NCBI GenBank assembly: GCA_028705215.1 | Contig: JAQWDY010000003.1 | Span: 22,409 to 54,626 of the forward strand | Source of the DNA: Patescibacteria group bacterium | GTDB lineage: Bacteria > Patescibacteriota > Patescibacteriia > Patescibacteriales > UBA12465 | Length of the DNA: 32,218 nucleotides | Reading direction: 5' to 3' | Shown: positions 1 through 9,093 of the stretch, in pieces | Numbering within the stretch: the stretch's first letter is position 1 | Layout: every line of letters starts with the position of its first letter | Program-made: the position numbers and the translations under genes | The notes under the pieces: generated by a model | Told to the model about the DNA's origin: nothing | The model's database searches: none | The model's input: the letters and a program-made list of their open reading frames with translations, nothing else

Positions 1-1
1 A

Positions 2-97
2 AAAAAAGTTGCTAAGAAAAAACCAGCTGTAAAGAAAGCCGTTAAAAAGGTGGTAAAAAAAGTTGCTAAGAAAAAACCAGCTGCTAAGAAAAAATAA
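2..97 (+). CDS. C-terminal end of a Lys/Ala/Val-rich basic protein (histone H1-like / basic-tail type), truncated at the window start
   Basis: Open frame from base 2 reads KKVAKKKPAVKKAVKKVVKKVAKKKPAAKKK and stops at TAA 95-97; no start codon inside the window. Confidence 0.7.
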   Translation, partial: KKVAKKKPAVKKAVKKVVKKVAKKKPAAKKK

Positions 98-147
98 TTC
101 TTAAAATTTATCATTTATAATAAATTTTATTAATTTGAAAATTATAC

Positions 148-177
148 AAAGATCGCTCTCTTTTGGGGGCGATTTTT
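148..177 (+). terminator. Rho-independent terminator
   Basis: AAAGATCGCTCTC-TTTT-GGGGGCGATTTTT: 13-pair stem including G-U pairs, ending in a T-run, downstream of the basic-tail gene. Confidence 0.75.
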
Positions 178-204
178 GTAATTTAAAAATAGTTTATTCT
201 TCTC

Positions 205-213
205 TGTTATAAT
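205..213 (+). promoter_or_regulatory. Extended -10 promoter element (TGTTATAAT)
   Basis: TG-N-TATAAT about 22 bp upstream of the ATG at 236; no good -35 seen. Confidence 0.6.
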
Positions 214-235
214 TTATTTTTTAGTCTATTAAGTT

Positions 236-1048
236 ATGAAAAATAAAATAGCAATATTTTGTTTATTTCTTGGCGCAATGTTATTATTTTTAACTAATGT
301 TTTTGCGCAACAAAATTTTCTTCGTTTATCTATTTTAGATGTGGGGCAAGGTGACGCTTGTCTTGTTAATTTAAATAATGAAAAAATAATTTTGCTTGAT
401 GGTGGTCCGAGTAATATTTTGTTGCGGCGCCTGGGGGAGAGTTTGCCTTTTTATAAAAGAAGAATTGATTTTGTAATTATTAGTCACTTTCATGAGGATC
501 ATATTATTGGCTTGGTTGAATTATTCAGACGTTATCAAGTTGGCACTCTTATATATGGAGCTGGACTAGAGGAATCGCATCCAGCAGAAATTATTTTCGC
601 AGAAGCTGCGCGACAAGGAACTAAAATTTTAGCGATAAAAAATGAGTCATCTTTTATTCTCGGCGATAATTGTTACTTTAAGGTTTGGAATTTGGTTTCC
701 AAATATAGAGTAAATGATAATAATTCTTTAGTAACAAAACTTAAGTGCTCCCATTTTAGTTTTCTTGCGGCTGGTGATAATGAGCTAGCAGCTGAGAAAA
801 CAATACTTGATTTAAAGCTTGATATAGAGTCTGGTATTTTTAAGGCGTCTCATCATGGTGCTGACAATGCTAATAGTCTAAAATTTTTAGAAAAAATTAA
901 TCCTCAGTTGATGATTATTTCTGTGGGAAGTGATAATAAATTTGGTCATCCGAGCGAAGCCTTAATTAGACGTGCTTATGATTTAGATATTAAAGTAAAG
1001 AGAACTGATCTTTTAGGAACTATTAATATTTTTACTAATATAAGGTAA
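236..1048 (+). CDS. Secreted metallo-beta-lactamase-fold hydrolase, ComEC/Rec2 C-terminal-domain-like
   Basis: N-terminal signal peptide; LSILDVGQGDACLV, LLDGGP, ISHFHEDHIIGL, KASHHGADNA motifs typical of the ComEC MBL domain; no competence membrane domain. Confidence 0.8.
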   Translation: MKNKIAIFCLFLGAMLLFLTNVFAQQNFLRLSILDVGQGDACLVNLNNEKIILLDGGPSNILLRRLGESLPFYKRRIDFVIISHFHEDHIIGLVELFRRYQVGTLIYGAGLEESHPAEIIFAEAARQGTKILAIKNESSFILGDNCYFKVWNLVSKYRVNDNNSLVTKLKCSHFSFLAAGDNELAAEKTILDLKLDIESGIFKASHHGADNANSLKFLEKINPQLMIISVGSDNKFGHPSEALIRRAYDLDIKVKRTDLLGTINIFTNIR

Positions 1049-1111
1049 ATAATTAGAAGGGAAAATAAAAAAATAAGCATTTTCTAAATTATTATTAAAG
1101 CTTAAGATTGG

Positions 1112-1140
1112 TTGACCACTCGCCTTTGCTCTGTTATAAT
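1112..1140 (+). promoter_or_regulatory. Sigma70-type promoter TTGACC-N17-TATAAT with extended -10
   Basis: TTGACC 1112-1117, 17-bp spacer, TGTTATAAT 1132-1140, 40 bp upstream of the ATG at 1180. Confidence 0.75.
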
Positions 1141-1179
1141 TATTTTAGGGTATATAAGCCCCTTTTTATTGTTTTATAT

Positions 1180-1824
1180 ATGATAATTACATGGCAAGGA
1201 CATTCTTGTTTTAAAATTCAAGACAAAATTGGACCAGATGGCGTGACGGTGATTTGTGATCCTTTTAATAAAGATGTTGGTCTAAAGCCACCAAATTGTG
1301 AAGCTAATATTGTCACTATCTCTCATAATCATAGCGATCATAATAACGTTTCCTCCTTGCGAGGCAAGCCTTTTGTGGTTGATTGCGCAGGTGAATATGA
1401 TCATCAAGGAGTTTTTATAGAGGGAATTGATTCTTATCATGATGCAAAAGAGGGCAAAGAGAGAGGAAAAAATATTATTTTTCGATTAGAAGTAGATGAT
1501 ATTTCAGTAGTGCATCTAGGTGATCAAGGTGGCGCCTTAAATGATGATCAGATTGAAAAATTAGCGGGAACGGATATTCTTCTTATTCCTGTTGGTGGTA
1601 AATATACATTAGATGCAAAAATGGCGGTTGAAGTTATTTCTCAAATTGAACCTAGAATAGTTATTCCTATGCATTATAAAGTTGAAGGGCTAACTTTAGA
1701 TATTGATCCCGTCGATAAGTTTATAAAGGAGCTGGGCATAGAGCCAATGCGAGAAGAAAAACTAAAAATTTCAAAAAAAGATCTTCCACAAGAAGATATG
1801 GAGTTAGTAATATTAAGTTTTTAA
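1180..1824 (+). CDS. Metal-dependent hydrolase, MBL fold (UPF0173/COG2220-like)
   Basis: MIITWQGHSCFKIQ, ISHNHSDHNN, VVHLGDQGG, IPVGGKYTLD, IPMHYK. Start moved from ORF-track 1108 (TTG) to ATG 1180 because the 24 extra codons overlap a strong promoter and conserved sequence begins at the ATG. Confidence 0.85.
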   Translation: MIITWQGHSCFKIQDKIGPDGVTVICDPFNKDVGLKPPNCEANIVTISHNHSDHNNVSSLRGKPFVVDCAGEYDHQGVFIEGIDSYHDAKEGKERGKNIIFRLEVDDISVVHLGDQGGALNDDQIEKLAGTDILLIPVGGKYTLDAKMAVEVISQIEPRIVIPMHYKVEGLTLDIDPVDKFIKELGIEPMREEKLKISKKDLPQEDMELVILSF

Positions 1825-1834
1825 AGAAAATTAT

Positions 1835-2437
1835 ATGGTAAATATTAAAAAAGAAAGAACTTTAGTAATTCTTAAGCCAGATTCGGTGCAACGCGGCTTG
1901 ATTGGAGAAATAATTAAAAGAATAGAAAGCACTGGTTTAAAGATGGTTGGTCTTAAGATGATTATAGCTCAGGAAGATCAATGTTGGCAGCATTATAATA
2001 AAGATGAGGCCTGGTTTTTAAGCAAAGGAGAAAAGGTGGTTGAGAATCGTAAAGAAGCTGGCTTGCCTATTGAAAAAGAGACCATTGAGTATGGCCGTGA
2101 TATTATTGGCGCTCTTGTTAAATTTATGACCTGTAGTCCAGTTGTGCCCATGGTTTTTGAAGGTAATCAAGCGGTGGGAATTGTAAAAAAATTAGTAGGC
2201 TCAACTGAACCTCTTTCTTCTGATGGGGGAACTATTAGAGGGGATTATACCATTGATTCCTTTGGGTTGGCTAATTTTGATGGTCGCGCGGTTCGTAATT
2301 TAATCCATTGTTCTGATCAAGTAGATGAGGCAAAAAGAGAAATCTCAATTTGGTTTGATGAAAAAGAGCTACTTCATTATAGCTTAATTAATGAGAAGAT
2401 TCTTTATGATATTAATCTTGATGGTTTAAAGGAATAA
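1835..2437 (+). CDS. ndk: Nucleoside diphosphate kinase, long variant with insertions
   Basis: ERTLVILKPDSVQRGLIGEII..., LVKFMTCSPVVPMVFEG, GGTIRGDY, NLIHCSD (catalytic His), EAKREISIWF; 200 aa versus about 140 aa for canonical NDK. Confidence 0.88.
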   Translation: MVNIKKERTLVILKPDSVQRGLIGEIIKRIESTGLKMVGLKMIIAQEDQCWQHYNKDEAWFLSKGEKVVENRKEAGLPIEKETIEYGRDIIGALVKFMTCSPVVPMVFEGNQAVGIVKKLVGSTEPLSSDGGTIRGDYTIDSFGLANFDGRAVRNLIHCSDQVDEAKREISIWFDEKELLHYSLINEKILYDINLDGLKE

Positions 2438-2451
2438 TTAATTATTTTTTT

Positions 2452-2838
2452 ATGGCCAAGTCTACAAAAAAAAGCAATGAAGTCTTGATTATGCAGATTA
2501 GTATATTTGTTATCATGACTCTTATTTTTATTTTTTGGGTATTTAATTTAAAAAATATTTGGCAATATCAGGAGGGAGGTTCTACTAATGAAGTCGAAGA
2601 GATAAAAAAAATTATTAATGAAGATCCTCTTAACAAAGAGCCAATTAATGATTTTAAGGATGAGACTGGTAAAATTATCGAAGATTTAACAGAAAGCGAA
2701 AAAATGACAGCAAGTAGCTCAGAAGAAATAAAAAGAAATAATTGTCCCGAGTGGATAAATTGTATGCCGACGGTTGGTGAAGCTAGGCCTTGTCAAATTC
2801 CGCCCGGCTGCGAGGGGATAACTCAAATTGCTTATTAG
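2452..2838 (+). CDS. Small single-pass membrane protein with a 4-Cys C-terminal tail
   Basis: One TM helix (IMQISIFVIMTLIFIFWVFNL), charged spacer, then CPEWINCMPTVGEARPCQIPPGCEGITQIAY; sits between ndk and gyrA in the same orientation. Confidence 0.7.
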   Translation: MAKSTKKSNEVLIMQISIFVIMTLIFIFWVFNLKNIWQYQEGGSTNEVEEIKKIINEDPLNKEPINDFKDETGKIIEDLTESEKMTASSSEEIKRNNCPEWINCMPTVGEARPCQIPPGCEGITQIAY

Positions 2839-2850
2839 CTTAATTTATTT

Positions 2851-5394
2851 ATGTCAAAAAAAGAAAAAATTGAAAAAGAAGAAGCTGATTTAGAAAAAGA
2901 CTTAGAAAAGCAAACACCAGTTGAAGGCTCTCTTAAACGTCGGCAAACAGAGTTTGGCTTAGTTGAAGAACAACCCATTGTTGAAGAAATGAGTAAGTCT
3001 TATTTAGATTATGCCATGAGTGTTATTGTTTCACGTGCTCTGCCAGATGTCAGAGATGGAATGAAGCCGGTTCATCGTCGTATTTTGTATGCCATGTGGA
3101 GTATAGGACTTAGATCAAGCGGAAAATTTAGAAAATCAGCAACTGTTGTTGGTGAAGTTTTAGGTAAGTATCATCCGCATGGCGATAGCGCGGTTTATGA
3201 TTCTATGGTGAGAATGGCGCAAGACTTTTCTATGCGTTACCCCCTTGTTAGAGGTCAAGGAAACTTTGGCTCTATGGACGGCGATGGAGCAGCGGCAATG
3301 CGTTACACAGAAGCTAAACTATCTGCTATTTCTGAGGAAATGTTGTTTGACATTGAAAAAAACACGGTTGATTTTACCCCAAACTTTGATGGCAGTCATA
3401 AAGAGCCAGCAGTTTTACCTGCTAAACTTCCCAACCTACTTCTTAATGGAACCATGGGGATTGCGGTTGGCATGGCAACGAATATTCCGCCACATAATCT
3501 TCAAGAATTAGCAGACGCGATTGCTTATTTAGCTGATAATCCAGAAGCAAGCACTGAGGATCTTTTGCAATTTGTTAAAGGTCCAGATTTTCCAACCGGA
3601 GGAATTATTTATAACAAGAAAGATATAAATACCGCCTATGCTACTGGTAAAGGGGGCATAGTTTTACGTGGTAAAGCGGAGATTAAAGAGCAGAAAAATG
3701 GTAGCTTTATGATTGTTATCTCAGAAATTCCTTATCAAGTAAATAAGGCTGATTTAGTAGAGAAAATTGCTGATTTAGTAAAAGATAAAAAGTTAGACGG
3801 AATAAAAGCTTTACGCGATGAATCAGATAAAGACGGTGTAAGAGTAGTAATAGAGTTAAAAAAGGATTGTTATCCGAAAAAAGTATTAAATTCTTTATAT
3901 AAGAATACCTCTTTACAAACTACATTTCATTTAAATATGTTAGCCTTAGTTGATGGCATACAGCCGAAGGTATTAACATTAAAAATGATTTTAGAAGAAT
4001 ACATTAAACATCGACAAGAAATTGTGCGTCGTCGCGTTCAGTTTGATCTTGATAAGGCAAAAGACAGGGCGCATATTTTAGAGGGCTTAATGATTGCTCT
4101 GCGTCATATTGATGATGTTATTAAAACAATTAAAGCTTCAAAAGATAAAGAAACGGCGAAAATAAATTTAATAAAAAAGTTTAAATTATCCGAAAAACAG
4201 GCAATTGCAATTTTGGAAATGCGTCTTCAGAATTTAGCCAACTTAGAACAGTTGAAGATTGAAAATGAGTTAAAAGAAAAGACAATTTTAATTAAAGAAT
4301 TGGAAGGAATTTTAAGTTCAAAAACAAAAATCAGAAATATTGTAAAAAAAGAATTAAAAGAACTGGCAGAAAAATTTGGCGATAAGCGTAAGACGGCGGT
4401 TGTGGCTAGCCCAGTTGGCGAATTTAGTGTAGAAGATTTAGTGCCAAATGAAGAAACAGTGGTAATGATGACTCGAGATGGCTATGTGAAGCGTTTAGAG
4501 CCAGATACCTTCAAAGTGCAGGCACGTGGGGGCAAGGGCGTTATGGGATTAACTACTAAAGAAGAGGATACGGTGCAATTTATGTTTACCAGTCTGACCC
4601 ATAATGATATTCTGTTTTTTACAACCAAAGGGCGTGTTTTTCAGTTAAAAGTTTATGAAATACCCACCTCATCACGTATTGCCAAGGGAACGCCAGTTGT
4701 TAACTTTTTGCAACTTATGAGTGGTGAACAGGTTTCTTCTATATTACCTCTTGATAAAACTGTATTTAGTAAATATTTATTCTTTGCTACTGAAAAAGGG
4801 GTTGTTAAAAAAGTAGAAATTGAAGCCTTTAAAAATTTAAGAAAAAATGGCCTTATTGCTATAAAGATAAAAGATAACGATCGTTTAATATGGGTAAAAC
4901 CTACATCAGGTAGTGATCATATTCAACTTATAACTGCTCAAGGACAAGCTATTCGTTTTAAGGAAACTGATGTTAGAAAGATGGGAAGAGGAGCATCTGG
5001 AGTAAATGGCATTAGGCTACATACTGATGACATGGTTATTGGTATGGGTGTCGCAAAAACAGATAAGGATAAAAAAAGAAACTATCAAATTTTAACAATC
5101 ATGGATAACGGTTATGGTAAGCGCACCGATTTAAACTCGTATAAGATTCAGGGTAGAGGGGGTAGCGGTATTAAGACGGCGAAAATAACTACTAAAACAG
5201 GAAATATCGTTAATGCCTTTTTAGTTAACTCCGATCACATGCAAGACCGTGATTTAATTATTATTTCACAAAAGGGTCAAGTTATAAGAACGCCATTTAA
5301 GGCAATCAGTGTGTTAGGGAGAGCTACTCAGGGGGTAAGAATCATGCGTTTTAAAGTGGACAATGATAAAGTTGGTGGCGTGACTTGGGTTTAA
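2851..5394 (+). CDS. gyrA: DNA gyrase subunit A
   Basis: [53 protein letters not shown], catalytic AMRYTEAKL, GyrA-box-like QARGGKG. Confidence 0.96.
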   Translation: MSKKEKIEKEEADLEKDLEKQTPVEGSLKRRQTEFGLVEEQPIVEEMSKSYLDYAMSVIVSRALPDVRDGMKPVHRRILYAMWSIGLRSSGKFRKSATVVGEVLGKYHPHGDSAVYDSMVRMAQDFSMRYPLVRGQGNFGSMDGDGAAAMRYTEAKLSAISEEMLFDIEKNTVDFTPNFDGSHKEPAVLPAKLPNLLLNGTMGIAVGMATNIPPHNLQELADAIAYLADNPEASTEDLLQFVKGPDFPTGGIIYNKKDINTAYATGKGGIVLRGKAEIKEQKNGSFMIVISEIPYQVNKADLVEKIADLVKDKKLDGIKALRDESDKDGVRVVIELKKDCYPKKVLNSLYKNTSLQTTFHLNMLALVDGIQPKVLTLKMILEEYIKHRQEIVRRRVQFDLDKAKDRAHILEGLMIALRHIDDVIKTIKASKDKETAKINLIKKFKLSEKQAIAILEMRLQNLANLEQLKIENELKEKTILIKELEGILSSKTKIRNIVKKELKELAEKFGDKRKTAVVASPVGEFSVEDLVPNEETVVMMTRDGYVKRLEPDTFKVQARGGKGVMGLTTKEEDTVQFMFTSLTHNDILFFTTKGRVFQLKVYEIPTSSRIAKGTPVVNFLQLMSGEQVSSILPLDKTVFSKYLFFATEKGVVKKVEIEAFKNLRKNGLIAIKIKDNDRLIWVKPTSGSDHIQLITAQGQAIRFKETDVRKMGRGASGVNGIRLHTDDMVIGMGVAKTDKDKKRNYQILTIMDNGYGKRTDLNSYKIQGRGGSGIKTAKITTKTGNIVNAFLVNSDHMQDRDLIIISQKGQVIRTPFKAISVLGRATQGVRIMRFKVDNDKVGGVTWV

Positions 5395-5414
5395 TCGTTC
5401 TTATTAATAAACAT

Positions 5415-5855
5415 ATGAAAAAACTTTTACAAGAATTTAAAGAGTTTGCTATTAAAGGTAATGTAGTGGACTTAGCTGTGGCTGTAATCATTGGTGGCGC
5501 TTTTGGAAAAATTGTTTCTTCTTTTGTTAGCGACATTGTAATGCCTTTAGTAGGAGTAGTTTTAGGTGGGGTTGATTTTACAACTTATAAATGGGTGTTA
5601 GTAAAAGCAAGCCTGGATGAGACGGGTGCTGTAGCACAAGCAGAGGTAGCAGTTAATGTTGGTATTTTTTTGCAGAATATAGTTGATTTTATAATTATTG
5701 CCTTTGCAATATTTATGATGATTAAAATTATTTCAAAAAGTAAAGAGAAGATGGGGAAGAAAAAAATTGAAGAAAATGAGGAAAGCGTAGTTGAGCCAAG
5801 TAAAGAAGAGGTGCTTTTGACTGAAATAAGGGATATATTAAAAAACAATAAGTAG
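5415..5855 (+). CDS. mscL: Large-conductance mechanosensitive channel MscL
   Basis: MKKLLQEFKEFAIKGNVVDLAVAVIIGGAFGKIVSSFVSDIVMPLVG. Start moved from 5385 to ATG 5415 by homology. Confidence 0.94.
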   Translation: MKKLLQEFKEFAIKGNVVDLAVAVIIGGAFGKIVSSFVSDIVMPLVGVVLGGVDFTTYKWVLVKASLDETGAVAQAEVAVNVGIFLQNIVDFIIIAFAIFMMIKIISKSKEKMGKKKIEENEESVVEPSKEEVLLTEIRDILKNNK

Positions 5856-5863
5856 TTTTAGAA

Positions 5864-6982
5864 ATGGAAACAACCTATATTATTTTAATATTAGCGTTAG
5901 TTGTAATTGGCTTTACAACCATAATATTTTTGTTAGCAAGAAAAAAATCTGGTGGCTTAGACGATGAAAGGGTGGGGGCTATGATGGAGCGCTTAAATAA
6001 TATATCAGAACAAAATTCTAATTTAAAAAGAGAATTAGACGCAAAGCTGTCAGAAACACATCGTAGCAATCAAACGCAATTTAGCGAGACTGCAAAAATT
6101 GTGCAAAATATTACTAATCAATCCGCTCGTTTAATCTCTGATGTTAGTGAAAAACTAACCAAGCTTGATGAAACTAACAAGCAGGTGGTTAATTTTTCAT
6201 CGCAGCTGCAAAATTTGCAGGATATTTTAAAGAACCCAAAACAACGAGGAGTTTTGGGGGAATATTTTTTAGAAGAAACGTTAAAAAATGTTCTACCACC
6301 CAACTCATATGCGATGCAATACAGGATGGGCAAAGATGAAAAAACAGGAAAAGACTTAATTGTTGATGCGGTTGTTTTTGTTAAAGATAAAATTATCCCG
6401 ATTGATGCAAAATTTTCTTTGGAAAATTATGAAAGAATTTTGGGAGAAAATGATAAGGAAAGAAGAGGTAAATTGGAACAACTTTTTAAGCAAGATCTTA
6501 AAAATAGAATTGATGAAACTGCAAAATATGTTTTGCCGGAAAAAAAGACAATGGATTTTGCTTTTATGTTTATTCCTTCAGAGGCAATTTACTACGATTT
6601 ATTGGTTAATAAAGTAGGGGCAGTAAAAGTTAATACGCGAGATTTAATTGAATATGCGTTTCGCGACAAAAAAGTCATTATCGTTTCCCCAACTTCTTTC
6701 TTAGCCTATCTACAGACTGTATTACAGGGATTAAAGGCTATGCAAATTGAGGAAAAAGCACAAGAAATCAAGAATAATATTGAAAAGTTAGGAAAACATC
6801 TTCTCAGTTATGATGAGTTTATGAAAAAACTTGGCAACAGCATGTCAACAACTGTCAGTCATTATAATAATGCTTATAAAGAATTTAAAAAAATTGATAA
6901 GGATGTAACTAAAATTGCAGGAGAAAAATCAAAGGTGGAAACTTTGACTATAGATCGCCCTAAAACTCATGGTGACTTCTAA
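5864..6982 (+). CDS. rmuC: DNA recombination protein RmuC
   Basis: N-terminal TM helix, coiled coil, then RGVLGEYFLEETLKNVLP, IPIDAKFSLENYERI, MFIPSEAIYYDLL, VIIVSPTSFLAYLQTV. Confidence 0.92.
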   Translation: METTYIILILALVVIGFTTIIFLLARKKSGGLDDERVGAMMERLNNISEQNSNLKRELDAKLSETHRSNQTQFSETAKIVQNITNQSARLISDVSEKLTKLDETNKQVVNFSSQLQNLQDILKNPKQRGVLGEYFLEETLKNVLPPNSYAMQYRMGKDEKTGKDLIVDAVVFVKDKIIPIDAKFSLENYERILGENDKERRGKLEQLFKQDLKNRIDETAKYVLPEKKTMDFAFMFIPSEAIYYDLLVNKVGAVKVNTRDLIEYAFRDKKVIIVSPTSFLAYLQTVLQGLKAMQIEEKAQEIKNNIEKLGKHLLSYDEFMKKLGNSMSTTVSHYNNAYKEFKKIDKDVTKIAGEKSKVETLTIDRPKTHGDF

Positions 6983-7838
6983 TTACAATTTAGAGCTTTT
7001 AGAAAAAGTTTTGGAAATACTGATATTTTATGATTTATTTTCCTTTCCGCCAACTGCCTGGGAAATCTGGCAGCATCATAATACGAAGCTGTCTTTTTTG
7101 GAAATAGAGTCAATCTGTAATGATTTAGTAAAAGCAGGCGTTATCTTAGAAAAAGAAGGTTTTTATTTTTTGCCCCAAAGAGAGGATTTAATTGTTACTC
7201 GTAAGAAAAGGTATAACTATTCTGTTAAGAAATTGAAAAAAGCATATTTTTTTAGTCGCTTATTTTCTCGTTTTACAGGAATTAAGGCTATCGCAGCGGC
7301 TAATTATATTGGTAGTCATAATTGGCGATTAGGTAGTGACATTGATCTTTTTATAATAACAAAAAAGGGTTATCTCTGGCGTAGTCGTTTATATTGTGCC
7401 GGATTAGCGCAGCTTCTTCTTAGCCGGCCAACGGAAAAAAAGAAGAGAGATAAAATTTGTCTTAGCTTTTATGTAAGCGAAGAAGCTCTTGATTTAAGAG
7501 ATTTAGAACTTGCCGGCGGTGATCCTTATTTTTATTATTGGCGACAAGGACTTTTACCGCTTTATGCCTCTGGTGATATTTGGAAAAAATTTATAGAAGC
7601 TAATAAGGGGGAAAAGAAGCAACGGAAAGGAGAAATTTTAAAGTTAGGATTTTGGGAAAATATAGCTAAGAAAATTCAGCTTAAAATTATGTCGCCCCGA
7701 TTACAAGGAGCGCTAGGTAACTCTTCGGGAGTATTAATAAATGATAATATATTAAAACTGTATGTCAGAGAAAGACGTCAGGAATTCCGTGATAAGTTTA
7801 ATTTAAAAAAGTATGAAATTTTTAAGACTATTAACTGA
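6969..7838 (+). CDS. Nucleotidyltransferase-domain protein with N-terminal winged-helix-like region
   Basis: GSHNWRLGSDIDLFIIT matches the NTP_transf_2 GS...DxD pattern; N-terminal helix-rich region before it; overlaps rmuC by 14 bp. Confidence 0.65.
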   Translation: MVTSNYNLELLEKVLEILIFYDLFSFPPTAWEIWQHHNTKLSFLEIESICNDLVKAGVILEKEGFYFLPQREDLIVTRKKRYNYSVKKLKKAYFFSRLFSRFTGIKAIAAANYIGSHNWRLGSDIDLFIITKKGYLWRSRLYCAGLAQLLLSRPTEKKKRDKICLSFYVSEEALDLRDLELAGGDPYFYYWRQGLLPLYASGDIWKKFIEANKGEKKQRKGEILKLGFWENIAKKIQLKIMSPRLQGALGNSSGVLINDNILKLYVRERRQEFRDKFNLKKYEIFKTIN

Positions 7839-9093
7839 GGGCCTTTTACTTCTATTTATTTTCTTGTTGCCCTGGCAAACAAAATTAATTATTTTTGCAG
7901 CTAATAATAATTTTAATGAAATTAGCTTATACGGCAGTCACTTAGTTTTGAGTTTAGCCTTAATTTCTTTTTTTGTTTATCAAATTAGAAAAAAAAGAGA
8001 AGAAGAGAGAGTGCCTAAAATTTGGTATTTTTTGGGTATAATTGAAGTTTGTTTTTTTATTTCCTTCTTTTTTGCTAGTGATAAAATACTGGCAACTTAC
8101 CATTTTGCTTTATTAATTTTAGGTTTAGCCTTGTTTTATATATTACGAGAAGGATTAAGTCCAGCTTTTTATGCTGATAATATATTTAATCGAAGAAGAG
8201 CAATCTACGCCTTCTTAATTAGCACTTTTTTTCATGCTTCTTTAGGAATATATCAGTTTTTTACTCAAAGCACTTTTGCTAATAAGTATTTAGGATTAGC
8301 TAAGCATGATCCACAAGTTTTAGGGTCTGCAGTAATTGAGACGGTCTCGGGGCGTTGGCTTCGGGCTTACGGGGGCCTAGATCATCCTAATATTTTAGGC
8401 GGAGTCTTGGTTTTTTCACTTTTACTTTCAGTTTTTATTTTAGCTAGTAAAAAAATTATTAATTCACGGATTCAGATATATGGCCTACTTCTTTTGTTTG
8501 TTAATTATTTTGTATCTCTTTTGGCCTTATTTTTCACCTTTTCTCGCGCCTCTTGGCTGGCATTCTTTGTTGGCTTAGTTGTTCTTGCGATAACGTTTTT
8601 TAGAAAGGAAGATAAATGGATAAAAGGACGCTTTTTAACACTACTTTTATTTTCACTTGTCTTTTTTGCGCTTGCCTTTTTCCCTTATAAAGACTTAGCT
8701 TTAACCAGAATTAAAGCTGAAACAAGACTGGAGGTTATCTCAACAACGGAAAGAAAAGAACAGCTAATGGAAGTAAAAAATATAATTCAAAAAAATCCTA
8801 TTTTTGGAGTTGGAACCGGTAATTATGTTACTCATCTTGAAACCGAAGAGATAGGTAATAATTCCTATGTCCAACCAGTTCACAACTCCTTGCTTTTATT
8901 TTTAGCAGAAACTGGCTTAGTTTCATTTTTAGCGCTCATGTTTTTCTTTTTCTTTCTTGTCCGTGATGGCAGGCGAGAAAACTTTTCTTTAGCACTAGCC
9001 GTTTCCCTTTTAGTCTTAATGTTATTTGAGCATTGGTTTTTTTCTCTTCCCTTTGGTATTATTTTTTTCTTTTTTATTCTGGGAATAATTTGA
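7813..9093 (+). CDS. O-antigen ligase / Wzy-like polytopic membrane protein
   Basis: Multiple hydrophobic segments; loop motif NPIFGVGTGNYV...PVHNSLLLFLAETG typical of Wzy_C; overlaps the upstream ORF by 26 bp. Confidence 0.8.
   Translation: MKFLRLLTEGLLLLFIFLLPWQTKLIIFAANNNFNEISLYGSHLVLSLALISFFVYQIRKKREEERVPKIWYFLGIIEVCFFISFFFASDKILATYHFALLILGLALFYILREGLSPAFYADNIFNRRRAIYAFLISTFFHASLGIYQFFTQSTFANKYLGLAKHDPQVLGSAVIETVSGRWLRAYGGLDHPNILGGVLVFSLLLSVFILASKKIINSRIQIYGLLLLFVNYFVSLLALFFTFSRASWLAFFVGLVVLAITFFRKEDKWIKGRFLTLLLFSLVFFALAFFPYKDLALTRIKAETRLEVISTTERKEQLMEVKNIIQKNPIFGVGTGNYVTHLETEEIGNNSYVQPVHNSLLLFLAETGLVSFLALMFFFFFLVRDGRRENFSLALAVSLLVLMLFEHWFFSLPFGIIFFFFILGII

Noticed and set aside
105-131. 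AT-only inverted repeat AAAATTTAT...ATAAATTTT
   Set aside because: Expected by chance in very AT-rich intergenic DNA; the GC-containing terminator downstream is the credible structure.
1108-1179. N-terminal extension of the UPF0173-like protein (TTG start)
   Set aside because: Overlaps a strong promoter (TTGACC-N17-TATAAT) and precedes the conserved start MIITWQGHSCF.
3001-3300. Possible quinolone-resistance change in GyrA
   Set aside because: GDSAVYD keeps the Ser and Asp at the classical QRDR positions; no resistance signature.
3245-3511. 88-aa ORF inside gyrA
   Set aside because: Out-of-frame ORF within the conserved gyrA coding sequence.
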